This document shows, piece by piece, positions 1 through 10,599 of a stretch of 64,000 nucleotides of DNA. This stretch comes from Plicaturopsis crispa FD-325 SS-3 (Eukaryota > Basidiomycota > Agaricomycetes > Amylocorticiales > Amylocorticiaceae), in the NCBI GenBank assembly GCA_000827205.1, contig KN832558.1, positions 569,422 through 633,421 on the forward strand, in the 5' to 3' direction. The notes beneath the pieces were generated by a model. That model searched no databases, was not told the DNA's origin, and was given only the letters and a program-made list of their open reading frames with translations. A program made the position numbers and the translations under genes. Every line of letters starts with the position of its first letter. Position 1 is the stretch's first letter.

Positions 1-217
1 CAATGACCACGGAATCGAGGCCAAGGAGCAGCGCTTCGGAGACGTCCACTTGCCATGTGTGAGGCACCGATCCGAAGCGCTCTGTGAAGACTTTGCGAAG
101 ATTTTCCCTAGCTTCCTCGGACTTATAGCCACGCTTTTGAGCAGCTGCATCCCGAGCAGCTCGAAGATTCTCATACGAGCGCTTCAGCTTTTGGTCGAGC
201 GTGGCCTGCCGGGACAT
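1..217 (-). CDS. RecQ-type DEAD/DEAH helicase, N-terminal part (runs off window)
   Basis: The reading frame starts at the ATG at 217-215 and continues off the left edge, giving 72 residues. It opens MSRQATLDQKLKRSYE, and the end contains a pattern (SVPHTWQVDVSEALLLGLDS) that precedes the Walker A region in the RecQ-like ATP-dependent DNA helicases that are present in many copies in Agaricomycete genomes. The motor motifs themselves lie outside the window, so the assignment rests on the pre-helicase segment only. Many family members are lineage-expanded and some are associated with mobile DNA. Whether this copy is intact cannot be judged here. Confidence 0.55.
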   Translation of the reverse strand, partial: MSRQATLDQKLKRSYENLRAARDAAAQKRGYKSEEARENLRKVFTERFGSVPHTWQVDVSEALLLGLDSVVI

Positions 218-896
218 CGAGAGTCGAGACGCGCAGAACAGGCAGGTAAGGGCCGATGCCTTGGAAAATACTCAACGCGACAGTAAAACGCGAGCCTCAC
301 GTGAATCACAAAATTACTATATTCAGAGGCGTTATGTTACTGATGTGACCCGGTGGGGGGTGTCTCTTACGCAGTACACCAGACGTTGTAGGAGGTTTTG
401 AGTCGTGTATTTTCAACCTCCGACAACGGATGGGGACGAGACTACACAGCAATGGCGTAGGAGGCAAAACCACCTTGAAATAAACGGGTTGTGCCTAACA
501 ACGGAACAAAGGATTGCCACGACGAGAGGAGGATGACAACAAGGACTGCTGTATTAATTTGGCGTGGCGTTACCACCGCCGGGACGCATGACTGCAATGC
601 CGAAAATTGCAGGACGGTACCACAGAATAGCCTAGGTCCCTCCAGCGACGTGTCACCTGTCCATCGCTCAAACCGTATCCGCAGCGTTTTCCACGGTAAT
701 ACTCCCAGGCATCTCCACAGTTTGACGTCCAAGGGAGGAATCGATGAAGCACCAACGACGGCGAGGGGCAAACATTGTCAGATATTACGGTCCATCTCAC
801 AAGTGGGTGCGCGAGCGTACGAGCTCCACAAGAGCACAGGCACGAAGCTGGAATAGCGTCAATGGGATTTCCGTGGGTAATGCGTGCGCGAAGGTC
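218..896. other. intergenic, no gene seen
   Basis: This holds the 5' flank of the helicase gene and the 3' flank of the PIG-T gene. Overlapping ORFs on both strands have no family resemblance and no intron signals, so none is annotated. Confidence 0.5.
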
Positions 897-2838
897 CTAA
901 GCGCCCGTCCTCAAATCTACGACAACGAACTTGCGAGTAAGGAGGTTGAAAACGCTGCCGAAGATCATCGCCATGAGTGTGCAGCTCATGATAATGACGT
1001 TGTACGGCATGCTGAAGTCCGGCGTCGCCAGATCGACAAGCAGGGCGGGGGTATACATCCGTCGGCCGCGCGCATCGAGTAGGACACTCGCATTCGCTTC
1101 ATGCGAAGCGGTAGTTTGAAGCGGCACGAGGACCGCCGGTGGTAGATCCCAGCCCCTCTGAGCATCGGGTGGATGCTCAGTGTATCGCAGGAATGACTTT
1201 GTGACGTCAAGGGTGAGGTGAAGTGTCGCGTGCGCAGGGAGAGTCAGCTGCAGCTGAAGCGTTGTTGGCCGTGAGTGTGGGACAGGCGGGATGTACTGCA
1301 TGTCCGATACGAGATCATCTACCGTGCGTATCTTAGCCGGCGCGGACAAGACGGGGAATGAATAATCATACCGCGAGTTGTGCCATTGGATTCGACGCGA
1401 AGTGTGTGCAGATAAAACTGAAGCAGCCATGGCATAGTTTCCAGGTAGATGACGTCTTGCGCACGAGCCAAGTTGTTCTTCAGCACTAGCGAAAGCTCGC
1501 CATGGGCCTGGCTCGATCCGTACAGCGTCCGCTGGACTGAGAGATCCCCGAGCGGCGATATATTCCGAGCTGTGGAAGGTCGCAATTAATGGCCAACGCA
1601 CATGTGAGTAGATGACGACGGACGGTACTCAAAGGCAGTTTCTACCGGCCATTTTATTTCGACATTGAGTTCGCTTGACTCTGCAGCAGGAACATGTTCA
1701 CGGGAGGCTGAGCAATGAGCGAACTAGTGACGTACGTGCTGCGAGATCGAAAATTGCCATTGACCCGTTCGCAGAGTGTGTTGCGGGGCTCAGGGAATAT
1801 GCGGTATCCGTCGGCAGCACGATAGCTACATGGCTGTCATGCGCGACAGGACATGGCCTCTCAATTGTCCGATCAAAAATAGAGCGGAATGAGAAATCTG
1901 ACAGGATGTTTGTTGGAGGATATCATGCTGTGCAATTTGGTGCACTTACCGCGTTTGCCCGTGTCTGTAGACCGCACGGGGTCAAAGACGGCTTGAAACG
2001 TCAAACGGACCTGGACGCCTGCATCCTCCGTCCACGACACGTGTACGCCCATGCCATGCCAGTCCGCATCGAAAACCTTGTGAGGGTTCAGAAGACTCGC
2101 GATGCCGGACAGTGATTTGCAAGGAAGAAGCTTGAGGAAAGGCGTCAGATTTTCCGTGCAAACGTGTTCGGAGGGGAGCGACGCGTGACGCAGCTCGTGG
2201 GCCGGCATCCATGATGGCAGCGCGCCCTCGGGAGTGAACGCGTCGACAGGTGAAGTCGTGCGTTGGTCATCAAGAGCACCAAGCGACGCGCAGAATAGGC
2301 CGGCTAGTGCATTTCGAAGACCCTTCCATCGGCCGTCGATGCTGTAGACAAATGAGACGAGAACAGACATTACAATCACGACACTAACGATGTTGACGCC
2401 CCGTCACCGCCCATCCATGCCCAGAGTTCAGCGCCAGAGCCGACGCTGGGCTCGTCAGGGTAGCCCCATCGATCGTAATCCCATTTTCCCGCATTGAGTG
2501 ACAGGTGTAGCTCCGTGACGGCGTACTCCCGGAGGATTTGTCCCAAAGCCAGAGGGAACACGGTGTAATGTTGCGCTGCTCGACGCGTTCAGCGTGCTCT
2601 CCGTTGAATGCAGGATAGTATACTTACACGCGTCCTCTGATCCAAGGTTTCGTGGATCCCTGGGGGCAACACCGGCCAAGTTGGTCGTGAACGAGAACCT
2701 GGCGGCGACCTTTCCGTCGCGCAAAGGCCGTAACTTGAGCTCTTCGTCGAACAGTTCAACTGCCGGCCCCGACGCAAGAACCTGGGAGAGACCAAAGCTG
2801 CATAGAATACATAGCCCAGCCTTCCAGTTAGTGCGCAT
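897..2838 (-). CDS. GPI16: GPI transamidase subunit PIG-T / Gpi16
   Basis: Seven exons: 2838-2628, 2575-2389, 2341-1950, 1897-1736, 1680-1624, 1569-1372 and 1318-897, giving 542 aa. PIG-T is the lumenal/membrane subunit of the GPI transamidase, which transfers preassembled GPI anchors to proteins in the ER. The start gives an ER signal peptide (MRTNWKAGLCILCSFGLSQV), followed by the family block FDEELKLRPLRDGKV. Other family blocks are AELWAWMGGD, RPCPVA, SVQRTLYGSSQ, MPWLLQFYLHTL and YTEHPPDAQRGWD. One transmembrane helix near the C-terminus (VIIMSCTLMAMIFGSVFNLL) and a short cytosolic tail match the family layout, and the length is typical. The exon 5/6 junction uses a weak donor (GTCCGT), the least certain join. 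The gene is divergent from the ATP synthase gene at 3010 with only about 170 bp between start codons. Confidence 0.92.
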
Positions 2839-3009
2839 CCTCTAAGCCCGAACACAGTGAAATATACGAGAAACTTGGTGAACGGCTGGCGCGACGACGG
2901 TCACGATCCGCCACCGTGCCAAACACAGGCAAATTTCCATCTGTCCGACTGAACCCGGGACAGCGCGGCGACAGCGAGCAAGCACTTTCTTTCCTCTACC
3001 GTCGTCGCC
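2839..3009. promoter_or_regulatory. bidirectional promoter between GPI16 and ATP17
   Basis: The two start codons point away from each other across 171 bp, so both promoters and 5' leaders must share this stretch. The part next to 3010 is pyrimidine-rich (CTTTCTTTCCTCTACC), as is usual just before basidiomycete start sites. No TATA box was found. Confidence 0.6.
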
Positions 3010-3495
3010 ATGCACGCCTCTCTCATCCGCCGCCAGCTCGGGGGCATCGTCCCTCCTAAAATTGCAACCCCTTCCCACCTGGTAAGTCTCCCAGTCATCT
3101 TACCAAAATTTCCGCCGTTTGCTCACGACGAGCGCACGCAAACTCACAGTCCGGCGGCTCCGCGTCGAGCCTCACCCCGCTCGTTGACTTCTACTCGAAG
3201 CTCCCCAAAGGACGCGCAACAGCGTACGCGTCGCGTGGACTGAAGGGGCGGTTCTTCAACGGCAAGAACGCATCCCCTGCCCCGTTGTTTGCAACCATTG
3301 GAGGTCTTTTCCTCATCGGGTACACTATCGACTACCAGAGTGAGTCTTTGTTTGACCGTGCACGGTATAGAATCTTACTGACGATGTATCGTTTGTTTGT
3401 AGTGCATTTGAGTAAGTCACCTCGCGCTCATGAAAACTGCTAGTCTCATTTTACTGACCCATACCTTAGAGCACCACAAGAACCACGCGCACTGA
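3010..3495 (+). CDS. ATP17: mitochondrial F1Fo-ATP synthase subunit f
   Basis: Four exons: 3010-3081, 3150-3339, 3403-3411 and 3470-3495, giving 98 aa. Subunit f sits in the membrane (Fo) part of ATP synthase in the inner mitochondrial membrane, next to subunit a, and supports the enzyme's structure. The N-terminus MHASLIRRQLGGIVPPKIAT and the segment VDFYSKLPKGRA are family-typical. One transmembrane helix (PLFATIGGLFLIGYTID) precedes a basic tail (LKHHKNHAH). The third exon is only 9 nt long and is required to keep the frame into the last exon. Length is normal for fungal Atp17. Confidence 0.9.
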
Positions 3496-4999
3496 GTTCG
3501 GGTGGACGATGATAGAATAGCCATCGGGATGTATCGGAACGTCGTAACGGGATTGTATCAACGTTGCTTTCGCGCATGCGCGACGCCGGCGCTCCAGGAA
3601 TGCGATATGCCTCGTGAACTATGCGACGCAGCCAGTGGCTGTGGCCCTTTAAGCATTTATCAATACTGTGCAGCGAGAAGATACACGAGCAGGTCTTTCC
3701 ATGCTACATCTCATATTCTGACTTCACAGTGCTGCACCGTCTGTGGATGGCACGCAGGGTCCAGCTCGATCCGAGTTGATTGCACGTTCCCAGCCACTGC
3801 GATAGCTCTTAGCTCTCAAGCCAGCGCTATGTCCTTGATCATGTCCCAATTTCTGCTACATCCGGAGGCAGGTGAGTCGTAACCAGTTTCTTCAACCCCG
3901 AATATCCTTGTCTGACCTCCCTCCAAAAATGAAGTCCTCGACTCGATGCTTTACCGTCCTTCAGCGACCCCCCGGCCTATTCCTATCTATTTTGGTTTGA
4001 ACCCGCCGCTAGGGCCGCTCACGGGATGCCCCACGGTATGCCCTGTGGGTCCTTTGACTGTGCCAACCGACGGCGCCCCTGGTTTGCCCTGCGGGACGGC
4101 CCTGAAGGCAGCAATATCGGAGCACGACATGCTTGTGAAACGGATACAAGCGAGTGGCGTCTATCGTGAGGTATCGGTAAAGGTGTGCACACAGACGCAA
4201 GAAATGATCTGACTTGCTTTATATGAAGGGCGATTGAAAAGTTACAAACTAGAGACTGGAAACTGTTCGCAGTGTTATAAGGCAGGAGCAGGGCAGGAGC
4301 ACAGCAAGGGTATGCACAGACTATCTTTGGGTACGGCTCGGTATTGACTTTACAATGTTATAAATAGGCAAAGTCGTTTGCGCTGCCTCAAGTCATTGGC
4401 TGCTCGCCTGCTCATGCACGGGTCTTTCTCTTCGCCGACATGCCTCGTCCTACATGCCCCTTACTGTGTACACTCCCGCAGCTGTACTCCTCTATCTCGG
4501 TTCCGGGCGTAGCCAGTTCCGGTGATGGATGACCTTGGGCTGCAGGTGTCAGATTAAGGAGGCTTGCCCTCCAGGACCCAGGCCATCAAGCGCCCCTTCT
4601 CGTGTGCAATATGGTCGTTGTCCGGTGGAATTCCTTGTTACGGGAGAGTCTGCCCGGCATTTTCGTCATCAGCATGTGCACATTATAAGGGATGGTGGGC
4701 GTGTATTACGGTGGCACAGCACTGTGCATGACTCGCCTCTGACAGATAATTTACTTCGTTGACGAATGATCCTAGCCTCACTCGTCGGATCGCATTGGTA
4801 TTGGCGACATGTCAGTTTTGTACTGTCGAAAGTTTTCATCGATTTGCGATTGTAATGTGCACAAAGACAGTAAGGCGTGCGTGTGAAGAGATATGTAGCA
4901 GCGTTGAATACTAAAAAGAATGGTACTGTTGGGTGTAAGAAGGCCAATCGATACAAAGTTGAAGAATTGAGGCAAATATCACGGCGGTGCAAGATGCGC
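3496..4999. other. 1.5 kb intergenic stretch without a supported gene
   Basis: ORFs of 88-128 codons occur on both strands, but they overlap each other, show no recognisable domain and have no convincing splice pattern. It contains the 3' flanks of ATP17 and of the EB1 gene, which converge here. Confidence 0.5.
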
Positions 5000-6021
5000 C
5001 TAGAATGTTTCTTCCTCGTCGAGCGGGGCCTCGCCTTCCGGCACTTCGAATCCATCCTGAGGAAGAGTTGTTAGTATTGTGAGAAAGGCGAGACGGTGCA
5101 GAAAGCCATGTACCTCGGTCGAATAAAGGATCTTTTGGATCTCCCGTAACGTCTCATCGTCGGTCCCCGCGGACTCTAACACCTCCAGTTGATTCTGGGC
5201 AAGGATCTCTATGTCCCGGAGCTATGCGCAATATAATGCGTCAATCATTAGGCGAGCACACAAAAACCGCGCGACGGACCTTTGAGAAATAGAAATCTCG
5301 CTCCTTCTCCAATCCTTCAAGGTGCGTCGACATCTCACGGAGTTGGGCCTGCAAATTCTGTATGGCTTCATTGGGCTGGGCAGACCCCGCACGATGCCCG
5401 CTGACCGGCGTGCGCCCACCGACGCGTCCCGCCCCCGCACCGCTACTGAGACCTCCCGTGCTGCGCGCCGTCGGCGCCAGCGGTGCGATTGTGGCTGGCG
5501 GATCGGTGGGTGCACCACGCCGCCGCCCGACAGCATCGTAACCCTGCCCGCCGTAGTTCGAGTCCCAGAAACGTTTCATCCACTGCAGGAACTCGAGGTT
5601 GTCCTGCATTTTGCACTTTACGAGCTTTTCGACGGGTATGGGCTGGATATGGGGCGGGTGCGGGTGGAAGTGAGGTTAGTCAAACTAAAAGAGGGAGCGG
5701 GGTACGCAATAGGGCGATCGCGACGCGCCTTGTCGATCTTCTTCGCCTTGAACACATTCTGTAGGACTTTGTAGTTCGCGATGAACTCGTATTCATGCTT
5801 CGCGTTCATCTTGACACGCGCCATTGGGAGATCGCCTGCCGTAACGAATCTATATTTCAGCACGATAGCTTGGTACGACCATCGCAAGACACGCACGCAC
5901 CGTAGATGGAGTCGAGAATCTGGCAGTACGCCCCACCGGTGCCGCATTGCTCGACCTTTGTGTAGTTGAGCTGCAGCAGCTCGTTGAGCCATTGTATCAG
6001 CTCCGTGCGCGACGCGTTCAT
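5000..6021 (-). CDS. microtubule plus-end tracking protein EB1/Bim1/Mal3
   Basis: Five exons: 6021-5901, 5835-5729, 5642-5280, 5221-5114 and 5056-5000, giving 251 aa. EB1 proteins bind growing microtubule ends and recruit other tip proteins. The calponin-homology domain spans roughly residues 1-125 ([57 protein letters not shown]). A Pro/Ser/Thr/Gly-rich linker follows, then the EB homology coiled coil ([20 protein letters not shown]) and an acidic tail ending DEEETF. The start gives the short N-terminus normal for fungi (MNASRTEL, compare yeast Bim1 GESRTEL). The intron 5728-5643 must begin with GC, because no GT donor keeps the conserved frame. The last intron (5113-5057) is 57 nt and free of stops. 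Confidence 0.92.
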
Positions 6022-6798
6022 TGTCATTCAGTGTCTGGAATATGCGCAAACCAGCGCAGATGGGAGAAAGGAAAGGAGCGGTGAGAGACGATTTGTCGAA
6101 TTGCAAGTGGCAGGGTACGTCGAACCGTGGCCTTCCGGTTTCCGATGGTGACATTCAGCCGAAGCGCACTCGCGAGCCTCGAGGCAGGACGACCTGCTTA
6201 ACTCTGTCCGTCTGACCAGGATTCACGTATCTTGTATGTTTCAGTTACCGTGAAATCGATAGTTTCACGCGTTCGTAGTCACCACAATTTCGAGTGCGTC
6301 AGCGTCAACGCACACGAGCCTCAAGCAGAGCATGCAAATTTGGGCTTCGTTGAACGGATGCGCAGGCGGGGCTCGTCTACTGGGAGGTTCAATATAAGCA
6401 TTTGGTGCGTGAATTACTTATACTCTCCCATATTCTTGTAGGTGTTTATGTTTTATTGGTTGAGCAGCCGGAAACCTTCGTAACGATGCCAGCACTACGT
6501 CGTTTGACCAACTTCCTTGCACTCCCTCCCTCGGGCTAGCACTTTGAGTCTCAGTGCTTAGTACAGTGTCAGCCTTGGAGCGCGCACGACGCGAATATGG
6601 TCATCGGAAGCCAGCTTGGAGGCTCGTGAACGTACTCACGTCTCACGGCATAGCGTAAAGAGTGGGGAATGACATCACAATATGCATCACGAACGTCCAA
6701 GTAAAGTCTACTTAAACCAAGGGAATCCTATACGTCCACTTACAAACACTTCCTGTAGTCACTCAAACCGCCCACACTCTACTGCTAAACACCTAGCC
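6022..6798. other. intergenic, 5' flank of EB1
   Basis: No conserved coding segment is visible on either strand. It should contain the EB1 promoter, but no TATA box was recognised. Confidence 0.45.
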
Positions 6799-7146
6799 AT
6801 GTCACCCGTTACAAACACCGACCAGCAGTTCAAAAAGGCTGAGCAGGAGATTACTCCGAACGTTGCCACCAACCATAACATTCATGACGACTACATAAAC
6901 AACCCCCCTAATGTACTTTTCTCTTCGCCCTTGTTCTTTCTGTCTGCTGACCTTGTGCAACAGAATCTGAGTTCCAACGCGCCCTCCCAGCCGTCCAAAG
7001 CGCGTGGCCTGAAAGAAGGCGCACAGGACACATGGGCGCGCGACGTCGAGCCGGGTGTACTAGGGCACGAAGACGTTGGTCGGCAGAAGAGGACAGACGT
7101 AGAGTCGGACATCACTCAAGAGCATTCAGTGCACGGTTCGTCGTGA
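6799..7146 (+). CDS. small hydrophilic hypothetical protein
   Basis: The reading frame from the ATG at 6799 (MSPVTNTDQQFKKAEQEITP) is open to TGA at 7144-7146. It contains a very good intron at 6913-6963: donor GTACTT, a branch-like CTGAC, a pyrimidine tract and CAACAG. The intron is 51 nt and has no stop, so the frame is open with or without it. Spliced, the protein is 98 aa, polar and charged, with no signal peptide, membrane segment or recognised domain. An in-frame ATG further upstream at 6682 is possible. The well-formed intron is the main reason for believing this is a gene. I do not recognise the family. Confidence 0.4.
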   Translation: MSPVTNTDQQFKKAEQEITPNVATNHNIHDDYINNPPNVLFSSPLFFLSADLVQQNLSSNAPSQPSKARGLKEGAQDTWARDVEPGVLGHEDVGRQKRTDVESDITQEHSVHGSS

Positions 7147-7488
7147 ACCTGCAGGGGAAGCGAATGAGATATAGCCCGTAACTGCTTGGCCATAACAAAA
7201 TGTACATCTCCCCAAGATTCAAGAAAACTGCTACACACAACAAGCTGGATGTCATACATACGCAACGCCTTTCCAGTAGTGAGCGTCCCAGGAGTGATCC
7301 CAAAGACTGAACCTTGCTGCTTCATTCCAGCATGACAAGCCAACACCTTGTGGCCAGTTGACTCGCGTAGAGACTTCACATTCACGCGTGTTCGCAGCAA
7401 TACCTCGACACCGTATTGTTTGATTGTCATCTTCGTTAGGTTCAGCGTACAAATTGATACATCTGCGCGTGTAAACGTGTTTCCCTGC
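7147..7488. other. intergenic, converging 3' ends
   Basis: This is the 3' flank of the dipeptidyl-peptidase gene (-) and of the small hypothetical gene (+). ORFs here are antisense or random, and no feature is supported. Confidence 0.45.
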
Positions 7489-10425
7489 TCAATCGCGTTT
7501 CCCCACATACGCGTCGAACCATCTGAACACCTCGTAATGCCACTTGAGACTGTGATAAATGGGCTTAGCACCGCAAGTTTCACAAATGAGAGGATATCGA
7601 CTCACCTGTTCCCGTGGTTGAGTACCCAGTGATTCTCATCTGGGAACACTACGAGGCGGCTTGGCACACCGCGTCTATCCCGTTCACGGTAAGCACATGG
7701 ATGATAACGGTACGGAAAAGCGCGTAGGAGCACGTACTGCTGCAGTGCATGGAATGCGGCGATGCTCTCCGTCTCGGGTAGACGGTAGTCTTTACTACCG
7801 TGGATTAGTAGCTGTGGCGTCGACCACTTGCTCACGTAGTTCGAAGGGCTGAACCTATCATGACGACGTTAGCATTGCAGTAACGAAATACAACGGCATG
7901 AACGTACTTCTCGGACAGCTTCTTGGATTTCTCATCCCAAGGTCGTCCTCCCCATTCATGGTTGAACTGTGTGCGAGATCAAGTTTAGATAAGTGAAGAT
8001 GTCGAAGAAACATGACGCGCGACGCACGAAGAAGAGCTCGTCGGTAGAGTACCCGTTGTAATTTGAATCGAACACGCCGTCATGCCCGACTAGCGCCTTG
8101 AATCCGAAATTAAACTCGGGGTGTCCCTGGATCCAGCTATGTGCAATTGGCTAATCAGCATACCAGAACAAACCGTTTGTTCTCGCATTGAATTGCAAGT
8201 GACCTACTTGATGGCGTATCCACCCCAGCTAGCGCCAGCGGCGACGGCCCGATCTTTATCGACCTGCGCAGATAATGAGACGGAAAAGAGTCGAAGGGAA
8301 AATAGATGCGTACCTCGGGGAACGTCTTCAGGACATGCTCCCAGCCTGCTTGTAGGTCAACAAACGGTTTGCCTCCCCAATCTTCCGCAATGGCGTCGGT
8401 AAATTCTGCGAAATGTTGAACTTCTGCATCAAGACTCCCAAATTGGCAACTACTTACCCTGTCCGAACGTCGTAGACCCGGTAGGGTTTATGGCAACGGT
8501 GAAATAACCCTGCTGAGCAAATACTGGGAGCAGTGAGCGGCTTGCCTTCGTTCATACATGTTGACCCGTGTAACCTACCGTTTGGATTCCACCGCGTCGA
8601 CCACTGGTCCTCCCACGCGCCCTGTGGTCCGCCGTGAATGAGCAGTACGACGGGCCACTTAGCGGTCTCTCCGGCCACCCAGCCTTTCGGCTTCAGTACC
8701 CATCCTTGCACGTCTCGTCCGCCCGCGCCCTTGAACCAGATGTCCTCGCCGGCTGCCAGTGCCTTCTCCTTTAGCGCCGCCTCTGTGAGCTTCGTCACCT
8801 GCTCTGTCTGCAGCGCATTGGCAGTGCCGTTTGCGGCGAGCCCGCGGAGAACAAAGACGTCATTGGGAGAGGTAAGGGAGCTGCGCGAGAAAAGCAGGCG
8901 GCCGTTTGGCAGCGCCTGGATGCCGCCCGCAGCGCCGGTGTGCGTCAGCGCGGTAGGCTGGGTATATTGTGGCGGGAGAGACGGGTGCGTCGTCGATTGC
9001 GAGGGCGTCGCAGGGACGGGGAGGGAGTATACTTTGACCCGCGCGTAGTCGCCGGCGGTGAAGTAGAGTGTAGTGCCGTCTGGGGAGAACTAGAGCACGT
9101 GTTAGCTGTGAACAGCACATCATGCTACCCACGCGTACCTCAAGACTTTCGGCCGAGCGGTCCCATGCCCGCGTGAGCGTGAATCGCACATCCTTGGTGA
9201 GGTCGTAGAGGACGATCTTGGCCCTGGCGCTGGATCAGCGACAGTCGGGAGTGTGCGTGCAAACGTAGATGAACGTACCTGTCGGCCTCGTAACCATTCT
9301 CGTCGAGCTCGATCCACGCGACCTTGTCGCCCTGTTTGTTGAACACGGGCCCATGCGTTGCGCCCTGCTTTCCGGAGGTGAGCTCTTTCGGCGCCTCGCC
9401 GCCTGCGATTGGGACTATGTAGACCTGGCCGGGGTGAGCATGTGCCCGCGCAAGCTACGGGAGAGGTGAGCATACATTTTGCTTGGTGTGCCACGCCTCA
9501 GGTAGGACAGGGTCTTTCGTCGTATATACAATGTGCGTCTCAGATGCATGAAAGTCGTCTGTGCCCCCAAACGGCTCGACGGGGGCGTGCTGGCACAAGG
9601 GTAAGCTTTGCGCACGAGCGAGCGGCCGGACATATGAACTTACATGTGGCACGCCCTTGAGCACATTCACGAATGTGTCACCGACGGTCCACTTACCGTC
9701 GGAACCCTTGGCGAGCGGCACAGAGAACAGCGTGTTCTGCTTGGGGCCCTCCCAGGTGTCCCAGTGGCGCACGTACGTCGTGTCGTACACAAGTGCAGTG
9801 TTTCCTCTGTTGGTCCAAGCCTCGTCGCCGGGCTTGATACCAGCAAGTTCACCGTCTGGGTGCACCTTGTCGGAGAAGATGAGGCGCCCGGCGGCGGGCA
9901 CATAGCGGAAGTTGGTCGCGGTGGTCGTGGGGAAGCTGCCGACGAGGACAGGCGAGTCGGTCGCGCGCAGTGAGTCGGCGTCGAGCGCGAGGGACAGCGT
10001 GTACACGTCGAGGTGCTTGTCCTTGGCAACGACGTGCGCGATGGTGCGCGTGTCGAGCCAGAATGCCTCGCCGCCATCGGTGAATGGGATTTCGAGCGAC
10101 TGAACTTTGGCGTCGAGGGGCGCGATGACGATCGATTTGTGGTTTCTTTACGCAAGTCAGCACGGCGTCGACGGATGGCATGGACGGCTACACACTTGCT
10201 CTCCTCGAACGAGTACTTGCTGAGCGGTACAAGAACGAGGTCGCCAGCGTCGTTCGCGACGCCTGCACCGGGCCTCGCGAGCTCGACCAAGTCCTTTGGC
10301 GCAAAGACGTCCGCACCTTCCTTAAACTTGAAATCTGCGTTGGACATGGCTGTCGTGTTCGTGCTGGGAATGTGGAGCGGAGCTTGGGCTGATAGACCCA
10401 GGAGTGCGAAGGGACTCAGCCTCAT
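7489..10425 (-). CDS. secreted dipeptidyl-peptidase V (S9 prolyl oligopeptidase family)
   Basis: Fourteen exons: 10425-10196, 10145-9644, 9589-9476, 9424-9279, 9223-9139, 9089-8579, 8523-8458, 8405-8314, 8263-8208, 8136-8028, 7966-7908, 7854-7738, 7674-7606 and 7549-7489, giving 738 aa. DPP5 removes dipeptides from peptide N-termini and is a major extracellular peptidase in fungi. A signal peptide (MRLSPFALLGLSAQA) is followed by the beta-propeller region and a C-terminal alpha/beta-hydrolase domain. The catalytic serine is in GASWGGY, the aspartate in HGSKDYRLPE and the histidine in ENHWVL. VAINPTGSTTFGQ and GHDGVFDS are family blocks. The intron at 9643-9590 is 54 nt and stop-free. A TATA-like element lies about 40 bp upstream. 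Confidence 0.95.
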
Positions 10426-10463
10426 GGTCAAAAACAAGTGCGCGAGCACATGCCATCCTTGCG

Positions 10464-10471
10464 TATTTATA
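10464..10471 (-). promoter_or_regulatory. TATA box of the dipeptidyl-peptidase gene
   Basis: TATAAATA on the minus strand, about 40 bp before the start codon at 10425. The position and perfect match make it a likely core promoter element, implying a short 5' leader. Confidence 0.5.
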
Positions 10472-10599
10472 CCCAGAATTGGTGTCCAAGAGGATATATG
10501 GCGCAACAATGGCTACAGCGTGTGACAGTGGGAGGACAGCGAGAGTACCATATGTACATCAACAAAGATAATGTGGAAGAAAGAAAACAAGCGCGAGGG

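Noticed and set aside
491-856. 121-codon plus ORF overlapping a 109-codon minus ORF
   Set aside because: Overlapping frames without motifs are normal in GC-balanced non-coding DNA of this length.
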